Origin: Gp6-AA40 sp050742535 | Lineage (GTDB): Bacteria > Acidobacteriota > Vicinamibacteria > Vicinamibacterales > UBA2999 | Assembly: GCA_050742535.1 (NCBI GenBank) | Contig: JBOGIQ010000373.1 | Coordinates: 1 to 5,681 of the forward strand | Direction: 5' to 3' | Length of the DNA stretch: 5,681 bases | Part shown: one piece after another, positions 1-4,718 of the stretch | How positions within the stretch are numbered: position 1 is the first letter of the stretch | Layout: each line of letters opens with the position of its first letter | Notes under the pieces: model-generated | The model's input: only the letters and a program-made list of their open reading frames with translations | What the model was told of the DNA's origin: nothing | Databases searched by the model: none | Position numbers and translations under genes: made by a program

Positions 1-318
1 GACCGGCTGATGGCCGGCCGGCACTTGTATTACTTCGAGGCGTTTCGCGGCATAGACGAGGAACAGCGGCGCGAGCTCGAGAAAGTCACTCGCTCCGCAC
101 CGCCCATCGTGCTGGCCAACCGGAACAACTATCAGGCCGCGGTGACGACGTTCCCCGCGGTCATGCGGCACATCGAGAGTGAATATGTGCCTGCAGCGTC
201 GTTCGACGAAGACGGCGATCGCTTCAGCATCCTGATTCGCAGGGAATCATCGCCATCGGCACTGGACACAGTAACCGGTTGGCCGTGTTTCCCCGGTGGA
301 CGCCCTACGACTGAGTGA
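1..318 (+). CDS. C-terminal end of a probable membrane glycosyltransferase (PMT/ArnT-like), 5' truncated
   Basis: The reading frame is open from the first base of the window and ends at TGA 316-318, so only about 105 C-terminal residues are visible. The ATG at position 10 is probably internal, because the codons before it (Asp-Arg-Leu) continue in frame with similar usage. The visible part has no membrane segment. It resembles the soluble tail of multi-spanning glycosyltransferases that use polyprenyl-phosphate sugars: a short strand (PPIVLAN) followed by an 'fPavmrhIesEYvpaasF' stretch and a final strand 'rFSILIRRE'. In such proteins the tail lies in the periplasm after the last transmembrane helix. 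The final 20 or so residues after RRE are Pro/Gly/Thr-rich and look like an unstructured extension. The gene converges on the minus-strand glycosyltransferase and overlaps its 3' end by 14 bp. The family call is a motif-level impression. That a real gene ends here is much surer than its function. Confidence 0.6.
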   Translation, partial: DRLMAGRHLYYFEAFRGIDEEQRRELEKVTRSAPPIVLANRNNYQAAVTTFPAVMRHIESEYVPAASFDEDGDRFSILIRRESSPSALDTVTGWPCFPGGRPTTE

Positions 319-1303
319 TCGTCGCGATACCGGTGCGCGCGACGGGAAGCACCAGCCTCCGCAGGTCTGCCAGCGGTGGGACCGCATCCCACGAGAAATC
401 CAGCCAGGCAGTCTGTTCGTCGATCTGCCGGGACGGCGCATCGCGCAGCCCCCAGAACTCCGGGTTTTCGTAGACGACACGACGGGCAGGCCAGTCCGTG
501 CCCCAGCTTGCCTCGACCTCGTCGGGAACGACGTTCTTGGAGATACGAAAACTACCGACGTGTGACGTGTGGTACACCTCGCCGCCGATATCGACGATGC
601 GGAATCCGCTCGAGTACGCCTTGACGAGAAAATTCAGGTCGGTGCCGAGACGTGCCAGGCGGTAAATCTCGTTGAAGCCTCGCAGTGCATGGAAGCTGTC
701 TCGTTCGAGCAGCAGGAAATCGCCGGACCCGCCGGAATACAGCGGCGGTTGAATGGGCTTGTTCGCCGTCTGGTTCCGCGTGTCTTCGAGCAGATCCCAA
801 TGGACCTGGCTCTCGTCGGCGCCGAGCTTCACGTCAACCCGCGTTGCCCGATACACCGTGCGCGATTCAATCGCGCTGCTGGCCAGCGCGTCCACGACTC
901 CGCGGCCGAGGTAAATGTCCGCGTTGGTGGAAAGAACCGCACGCCCCCGCGCGCGCCGGATGCCCACATTCTTGGCGAGAAACTCCATATAGGTCAGCCG
1001 CGGATTCAGGCTGCACGCGTCGTGATACCGGGGATCGACGAGATAACCCGCAAGCGCCGGTGCGACGCGGGGGAGCGTCTCGCGGACGATGTCGGCGAGG
1101 CGCGGCCGATCGGCCGGCGGGCCCCATTCGACGAGCACGAGCTCGTAGGTCACGCCGCGCTCCGTCAGGCGGTCGTGATTGAAGGCGAGGGTGCGGAGAA
1201 ACCGTCCGTTGAAGTCGCCGCCATGGCCGTCGTTTCGTCCGGTGACGACGATCGAGAGCGCCGGCCTGCCCTGAGCGAGCGTCAGCGAGTCGAAGGGCGT
1301 CAC
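305..1303 (-). CDS. Family-2-like (GT-A fold) glycosyltransferase
   Basis: This 332-aa protein has the layout of a GT-A sugar transferase. An N-terminal nucleotide-binding strand SIVVTGRNDG (residues 17-26) is followed by a second strand YELVLVEW (53-60). 'STNADIYLG' (125-133) occupies the usual place of the metal-binding DXD, here as NAD. A C-terminal acceptor-side segment 'GGSGDFLLLERDSF' then 'LRGFNE' (191-212) and 'GTDLNFLVKAYSSGFRI' (220-236) resembles the galactosyltransferase-type C-terminal subdomain. No transmembrane segment or signal peptide is seen, so it probably acts at the cytoplasmic membrane face on a lipid-linked glycan. It starts with GTG at 1303-1301, which overlaps the TGA of the upstream coiled-coil gene (GTGA, 4 bp), so the two are probably translationally coupled. 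The sugar donor and linkage cannot be read from the sequence. The glycosyltransferase class is fairly sure. Confidence 0.82.
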   Translation of the reverse strand: MTPFDSLTLAQGRPALSIVVTGRNDGHGGDFNGRFLRTLAFNHDRLTERGVTYELVLVEWGPPADRPRLADIVRETLPRVAPALAGYLVDPRYHDACSLNPRLTYMEFLAKNVGIRRARGRAVLSTNADIYLGRGVVDALASSAIESRTVYRATRVDVKLGADESQVHWDLLEDTRNQTANKPIQPPLYSGGSGDFLLLERDSFHALRGFNEIYRLARLGTDLNFLVKAYSSGFRIVDIGGEVYHTSHVGSFRISKNVVPDEVEASWGTDWPARRVVYENPEFWGLRDAPSRQIDEQTAWLDFSWDAVPPLADLRRLVLPVARTGIATITQS

Positions 1304-1695
1304 AGCGGCCGTCGCGTGCGCCGATCGAGCACGCCAAGCGCCGCTTCGACGATGTCGAGCTTCGTTTCGGTGGCGATCAGATGCTCCTGGCTGAGCGCGG
1401 CGGCCCGTTCCGCGCGGCGCATGCGCTCACGTACCTCGGCGAGCTTGGCCGCGTGCATTTCGTCGCGCTGTTTCCACTGCTGCAGCTGACGTTCGACTTT
1501 CGGCAGCCGCTCCGCCGCATGTTCCGCATCGGACAGCTTTGCCGACAGCTCGTGCGCTTTCGCTTTCCAGCGGGCGGCCTCCTCGCGGCTGTCCACGACG
1601 GCGCGCTTCAGGTCGGTGGCGCGCTGCTGCGCGGTGCGGACCTGACCCGCGGATGCCAGGCCGACGGCTCCGAGGAGCGAGTGCAGAAGACCCAT
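1300..1695 (-). CDS. Small coiled-coil protein with hydrophobic N-terminus, coupled to a glycosyltransferase
   Basis: I do not recognise the family of this 131-aa protein. Residues 3-16 (LLHSLLGAVGLASA) are hydrophobic and could be a short membrane anchor or amphipathic helix. Residues 18 to about 115 are almost free of Gly and Pro, rich in Ala, Arg, Lys, Glu and Gln, and show heptad-like Leu/Ala spacing, so one long coiled coil is likely. There is no cysteine. The ATG at 1695 was chosen because the reading frame upstream of it turns Ser/Arg-rich and runs antisense to the 1733-2095 gene, as a shadow frame would. Codons downstream are strongly G/C-ending. The stop overlaps the glycosyltransferase start by 4 bp, suggesting that the two proteins are made together and may interact. 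A role as scaffold, anchor or length-sensing partner is inference only. Confidence 0.72.
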   Translation of the reverse strand: MGLLHSLLGAVGLASAGQVRTAQQRATDLKRAVVDSREEAARWKAKAHELSAKLSDAEHAAERLPKVERQLQQWKQRDEMHAAKLAEVRERMRRAERAAALSQEHLIATETKLDIVEAALGVLDRRTRRPL

Positions 1696-1732
1696 GCGGT
1701 GAAGCGATTCTAGCGGATATGATGCGGCCGGG
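1696..1732. promoter_or_regulatory. Divergent promoter gap with candidate -10 boxes on both strands
   Basis: This 37-bp gap separates two outward-facing genes, so both transcripts probably start in or close to it. On the plus strand TATGAT (1718-1723) matches the sigma-70 -10 consensus at 5 of 6 positions and ends 9 bases before the ATG at 1733. On the minus strand TAGAAT (complement of 1707-1712) also matches 5 of 6 and ends 11 bases before the ATG at 1695. No good -35 box is seen for either. Neither start codon has a clear Shine-Dalgarno sequence, so the transcripts would have very short leaders or none. The boxes are short and may be coincidental. Confidence 0.3.
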
Positions 1733-2095
1733 ATGCACGAGTCGGATCTCCAGCGGTTGAATACGCTGATGGCGGCGATCGGCCCGCCGACCGTGGTTCG
1801 CGTCGCGATCGACGGCGATGCGGCGGGTGAGAGCGCACAGCGCACGGCCACGCCGCAGATCGACGCGCTGCTGCGGCGGGTCACGGCGGTGACGGCGCTG
1901 CTGCGCGACCGCGAGGGGACGGAGTGGGATGCGATCGACCGGCTGGCGGCGCAGCTGCTGATGTCCGATCTGGCGGCGGTGACGTCGCTGACGCGCGCGC
2001 TGAACGGGTTGTCGGCCTCGCGCCTGACCGAAGCGCTGGCCGATCTGATCGCCGCCGGACAGGACGCGGAGCGGGTCCTGACAACTGACAACTGA
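1733..2095 (+). CDS. Hypothetical 120-aa helical protein
   Basis: I do not recognise this protein. It has 120 residues, is rich in Ala and Leu, and has no cysteine, signal peptide or transmembrane segment. Residues 42-110 look like several amphipathic helices separated by short turns (for example IDALLRRVTAVTALL and TRALNGLSASRLTEALADLI). Residues 18-28 (PPTVVRVAIDG) could form a strand. Third codon positions are overwhelmingly G or C, which supports translation in this frame over the opposing Ser/Arg-rich frame. The start is ATG 1733, without a convincing Shine-Dalgarno sequence. The stop TGA 2093-2095 lies inside a heptanucleotide array, so the last residues (TTDN) are encoded by repeat DNA. 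The methyltransferase-like gene starts 20 bp downstream on the same strand, so the two are probably co-transcribed. Function unknown. Confidence 0.62.
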   Translation: MHESDLQRLNTLMAAIGPPTVVRVAIDGDAAGESAQRTATPQIDALLRRVTAVTALLRDREGTEWDAIDRLAAQLLMSDLAAVTSLTRALNGLSASRLTEALADLIAAGQDAERVLTTDN

Positions 2096-2113
2096 CAACT
2101 GACAACTGACGAC
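2079..2113 (+). repeat. Heptanucleotide tandem array (TGACAAC)n
   Basis: Four exact copies of TGACAAC (2079-2106) are followed by a one-mismatch copy TGACGAC (2107-2113). Because 7 is not a multiple of 3 and each unit carries TGA, the array has a stop codon in all three plus-strand frames and none on the minus strand. It contains the stop codon of the preceding gene and ends just 2 bp before the ATG of the next one, so it fills the whole junction and leaves no room for a normal Shine-Dalgarno sequence. A degenerate array of the same unit, reverse-complemented, starts at 5569. Confidence 0.93.
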
Positions 2114-2115
2114 CG

Positions 2116-3063
2116 ATGGGCCTATTCAGGCGAATAAAAAACGTACTGACCGGCGCACGACAGGCCGAGCAGCTGGCGCAGATCAATCGGCGCCTCGAGC
2201 GGCTCGAGGCACAGGGCGACACGCTGCACAAGATCTGGCTTCGCACGCGGCACGTGGAGCCCGCCATTCAGGCCCTGCTTCGCGCGCGCTACGTCGATTC
2301 GGCGTCGTTGCCGTACCCGGAGCGCTTGACCGCGCAGCGGTTCAGGCTCAGTTCGCAGAATCAGGAGGACGGGCTGACGCTGGCGCTGCTGCACGAGGCC
2401 GGCGCCAAGACACAACGCTTCATTGAAATCGGGTCTGGACTGAGCGGGGGCAACGGCGCGTTTCTCGCCCGCGAATGCGGCTGGTCCGGGCTGATGGTCG
2501 ATGGTCATCGCGACCACATGCAGCAGGTCGGCCGCCGGTTTCCGATGACGACCGCGGTTGCCGCCTGGATCACGCGCGAGAACATCAATGATCTGATTAC
2601 CGGCCATGGCTACGCCGGTGAGGTCGATCTCTTCAGTCTCGATCTCGACGGCAACGACTATTGGATCTGGGAAGCGGTGACGGCCTCGTCGCCGCGCGTG
2701 CTGATCATGGAATACAACTCGATGTTCGGCCCCGATCGGTCGGTCACGATCCCCTACGACCCGCAGTTCGATCGCCATCGCCACCATTCGATGTACTACG
2801 GAGCGTCGCTGACCGCGCTGACGCGCTTGAACACACGCAAGGGTTATCGCCTCGTTGCCGTCGAACCCGCGGGTGTGAATGCGTTCTTTCTGCGCCACGA
2901 CGTTGCGCCGCACGTTCCGGCCTGTGATCCGTCGCGCGCGTACCGGCTGCTCGAAAAGTATGACGTCCTGATGCAGAAGGGCGAGGACGTGTTCCGGTAC
3001 GCCGACGAGCACGCGCTTCAGCTGGTGGAGGTCCTATCTCCACCAGTCAGTCACGTGCCCTAA
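2116..3063 (+). CDS. SAM-dependent methyltransferase-like protein with helical N-terminal region
   Basis: This protein has 315 residues. Residues 1-35 (start MGLFRRIKNVLTG, then a charged heptad-like helix) look like an amphipathic or coiled-coil lead-in. From about residue 80 a Rossmann-type core follows. 'FIEIGSGLSGGNG' (102-114) matches the glycine-rich SAM-binding motif I, and 'GLMVDG' (125-130) carries the acidic residue expected at the end of strand 2. 'DLFSLDLDGNDYWIWEAV' (171-188) and 'VLIMEYN' (195-201) follow as further strands. The arrangement resembles FkbM-like methyltransferases found in polysaccharide loci, which O-methylate sugars. No signal peptide is visible, so it is probably cytoplasmic. 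The start at ATG 2116 follows the heptamer array directly and has no Shine-Dalgarno sequence. The fold class is fairly clear. The substrate, and whether it really transfers methyl groups, is inferred. The last codons form a strong hairpin. Confidence 0.72.
   Translation: MGLFRRIKNVLTGARQAEQLAQINRRLERLEAQGDTLHKIWLRTRHVEPAIQALLRARYVDSASLPYPERLTAQRFRLSSQNQEDGLTLALLHEAGAKTQRFIEIGSGLSGGNGAFLARECGWSGLMVDGHRDHMQQVGRRFPMTTAVAAWITRENINDLITGHGYAGEVDLFSLDLDGNDYWIWEAVTASSPRVLIMEYNSMFGPDRSVTIPYDPQFDRHRHHSMYYGASLTALTRLNTRKGYRLVAVEPAGVNAFFLRHDVAPHVPACDPSRAYRLLEKYDVLMQKGEDVFRYADEHALQLVEVLSPPVSHVP
3022..3046. other. Perfect 9-bp inverted repeat inside the 3' end of the methyltransferase gene
   Basis: CTGGTGGAG (3022-3030) and CTCCACCAG (3038-3046) are exact reverse complements around a 7-base loop. 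The hairpin ends 14 bases before the stop codon TAA (3061-3063). No T-run follows, so it does not look like a classical intrinsic terminator. It could protect the mRNA 3' end, slow transcription, or be a small repeat that has become part of the coding sequence. Confidence 0.75.
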
Positions 3064-3314
3064 TCAGTGCCAAGTCTGTTGCTGGCAGCTCTTCGTATGC
3101 TGTACACTGTGCTCGGTTTGTACGACCCAGCCGAGCTGGCAATCGACACCTGTTTAATTCAAATTTGCCCCCTCACACCACGGCTTCGCGCCACGCGGAC
3201 AGCTCAGCGCCCAGCCGGATGCCGGTCTCCACGCGACCGATCCGACCCAGCTCGGCGCGGCATCCGCTGATAACGCCCGTGTGTGCTGAGGTTTGCCGGC
3301 TGCGCCCATAAAGC

Positions 3315-3335
3315 CCGCCTGAAGGCGGATGCTGC
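3315..3335 (-). repeat. REP-like palindrome, left unit (minus orientation)
   Basis: Read on the minus strand this is GCAG-CAT-CCGCC-TTCA-GGCGG, a 5-bp GC stem with a TTCA loop, preceded by a GCAG tetranucleotide three bases from the stem. It aligns without gaps to the right-hand unit at 3419-3439, differing only in the head (GCAG against GTAG) and spacer (CAT against TGT). On the minus strand the stem is followed by GCTTT, a faintly terminator-like run. Confidence 0.7.
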
Positions 3336-3418
3336 GTGCGCGGCCGCTGGTGATGCGGCAGTCGCACGTACGCCGATGTGACTGAGAGGGCGAAGCTTCG
3401 TCCACGGCGTCGCCGTTC

Positions 3419-3441
3419 GTAGTGTCCGCCTTCAGGCGGAC
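3419..3441 (+). repeat. REP-like palindrome, right unit (plus orientation)
   Basis: GTAG (3419-3422) is followed by a perfect 7-bp stem GTCCGCC (3424-3430), loop TTCA and GGCGGAC (3435-3441). A GTAG tetranucleotide just 5' of a GC-rich hairpin is the hallmark of REP elements mobilised by RAYT (REP-associated tyrosine) transposases. The 3' arm holds the only purine-rich, Shine-Dalgarno-like run (AGGCGGA) before the wzt GTG start, and the hairpin ends 11 bases before that start. It could therefore mask ribosome access. That last point is inference. Confidence 0.75.
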
Positions 3442-3452
3442 GCGTCAACAAC

Positions 3453-4718
3453 GTGAACAGCCTCAGCATCGAGCAGATCAGCAAGCGGTACTGGATTCCG
3501 CGGGCGGACGCCCCGCCGCCTCGCGCCGAGTCGAAGCTCGATCGGATTCGGCGGATGCTGGCCCTTCCGCTCACGCGCGAGATCCTCAACGCCCGCGAGC
3601 TGTGGGCGCTCCGCGACGTGAATTTTGACGTCGATCGCGGCACGGTCCTCGGCATCATCGGCTCGAACGGCGCCGGCAAGAGCACACTCCTCAAGATCAT
3701 CGCCAGGGTGATCGCGCCGACCAGCGGCCGCATCCGCGGACGCGGACGCGTCGTGTCGCTGCTCGAACTGGGCGCGGGATTCGACGACGAGGCGACGGCG
3801 CTCGAGAACATCTACATGAACGCGGCAATCAACGGGATTCCGCGTGCCGTCGCCCAGCGCCGCCTCGGCGACATCATCGCCTTCGCGGAGATCCAGGATC
3901 ACCTCAACACGCCGCTCCAGTACTTCTCGAGTGGCATGTATCTGCGCCTGGCGTTCTCCGTGGCAATCAACATGGAACCGTCGGTGCTCCTCGCGGACGA
4001 GATCCTGGCGGTGGGCGACATGGCGTTCCAGGAGCGCTGTCTGCAGAAAGTGCGGGAGTTGGCGCGCGACACCGGACTCACGGTGCTGTTCGTGTCGCAC
4101 GACATGGAGGCGGTGTCGCGCATCTGCGATCGGGTGATCTGGCTGAAGGACGGCGCTCTGCATCGAGACGGAGCGCCGGAGGAGATCGTCACCGAGTATC
4201 AGAACGCGGCATGGGACGCGCTCAGCTCGGCGCCCGGTTACAAGGGCACGAGCCACTCCGCCAAGTACGGCGAGATCGTCGACGTCAAGCTGCTGACCCT
4301 GGACGGCCGCGAGATTGGCTCGCCGCCGCGCTCCGAGGACGTGTTCGTGCGCATCAGGTTCCGCACGCGGCGCGCGAAGGCGCGCGTGCGCTGCGCGATC
4401 GACCTGATGACGAAGGGCGTCCTGGTCTTCCGCTCCGCGCAGCCGGAGCTTGTGCCCGTTGCCGCCGACACCAGCTACGAGGCGCTCGTCCGCATTCCCG
4501 GGAACCTGCTGTCCGAAACGACCTACACCGTCAACGTCAGCATCATGCTGCTTCGTGGCGAGGAGGAAGAGCACGCGCTGGTCGTGAACAAGGCGCTGGC
4601 CTTCATGGTCTACGGTGAACAGGCCGTGACCGCCGACGACGGGCGGCACCGAAAAGGCGTCGTGAACCCGATGCTCGAGTGGACGCTGCAAACGGAGACG
4701 GATACCGTCCGTGTCTAG
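3453..4718 (+). CDS. wzt: Wzt: ATP-binding subunit of an O-antigen/polysaccharide ABC exporter, with C-terminal carbohydrate-recognition domain
   Basis: This 421-aa protein has a complete nucleotide-binding domain. Walker A is GSNGAGKST (70-78). The Q-loop region 'SLLELGAGF' (102-110) is the Wzt/TagH-type variant. The ABC signature is 'FSSGMYLRLAF' (158-168), Walker B is VLLADE (178-183), the D-loop is AVGD and the H-loop is 'FVSHDM' with His216. Residues 24-49 form the insertion usual in this subfamily before 'LWALRDVNF'. Residues from about 265 to the end form a beta-rich domain typical of Wzt_C, which in characterised exporters binds the modified end of the glycan. All catalytic residues are present, so it should hydrolyse ATP at the cytoplasmic face and drive export with Wzm. 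The start is GTG 3453, just after a REP-like hairpin; the N-terminal sequence (LSIEQISKRY) supports it. The 3' end overlaps wzm by 8 bp. The gene order (ATPase before permease) is the reverse of the common wzm-wzt order. Confidence 0.93.
   Translation: MNSLSIEQISKRYWIPRADAPPPRAESKLDRIRRMLALPLTREILNARELWALRDVNFDVDRGTVLGIIGSNGAGKSTLLKIIARVIAPTSGRIRGRGRVVSLLELGAGFDDEATALENIYMNAAINGIPRAVAQRRLGDIIAFAEIQDHLNTPLQYFSSGMYLRLAFSVAINMEPSVLLADEILAVGDMAFQERCLQKVRELARDTGLTVLFVSHDMEAVSRICDRVIWLKDGALHRDGAPEEIVTEYQNAAWDALSSAPGYKGTSHSAKYGEIVDVKLLTLDGREIGSPPRSEDVFVRIRFRTRRAKARVRCAIDLMTKGVLVFRSAQPELVPVAADTSYEALVRIPGNLLSETTYTVNVSIMLLRGEEEEHALVVNKALAFMVYGEQAVTADDGRHRKGVVNPMLEWTLQTETDTVRV

Larger units (their letters stand above)
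3064..3452. other. 389-bp gene-free region between the methyltransferase and wzt
   Basis: No convincing gene is seen. The short frames at 3067-3270 (+) and 3422-3628 (+) look random or run into wzt in another frame. The first 110 bp are less GC-rich than the rest (for example TTTAATTCAAATTTG near 3153-3167) and are the likeliest place for a wzt promoter. A weak candidate is TTGCTG (3079-3084) with TACACT (3103-3108) at 18-bp spacing. A small hairpin CCAGC-CGA-GCTGG lies at 3127-3139. The right part holds an inverted pair of REP-like palindromes (3315-3335, 3419-3441). Between them lie a 10-bp palindrome CGAAGCTTCG (3391-3400) and ACGGCG-T-CGCCGT (3404-3416). The whole right half could fold heavily as RNA. 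Confidence 0.6.

Noticed and set aside
569..1489. A 306-aa plus-strand open frame antisense to the glycosyltransferase
   Set aside because: It crosses two minus-strand genes that fit known folds and codon bias, and ends in a Ser/Arg/Cys-rich stretch with no motif.
1696..2091. N-terminal extension of the coiled-coil gene upstream of its ATG at 1695
   Set aside because: The extra 132 residues are Ser/Arg/Ala-rich without structure and run antisense to a better-supported gene. The composition changes sharply at the chosen ATG.
2079..2113. Heptamer array as a CRISPR fragment
   Set aside because: The units are 7 bases with no spacers, so this is a simple tandem repeat.
2122..3012. A 296-aa minus-strand open frame antisense to the methyltransferase-like gene
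   Set aside because: Its composition is typical of a complementary frame, without domain motifs. The plus strand has a clear SAM-binding pattern.
3067..3270. A 67-aa plus-strand open frame after the methyltransferase gene
   Set aside because: It has irregular codon use, no motif, a Pro/Arg-rich end typical of a random frame, and no ribosome site.
3315..3441. The palindrome pair as an insertion sequence with terminal inverted repeats
   Set aside because: The 83 bp between the units hold no transposase, each end is itself a hairpin, and no target-site duplication is evident. A REP-pair reading fits better.
3424..3441. The hairpin as an intrinsic terminator for the methyltransferase transcript
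   Set aside because: It is followed by CGCGTCAACAAC, not a T-run, and lies about 360 bp after the stop codon, directly before wzt.
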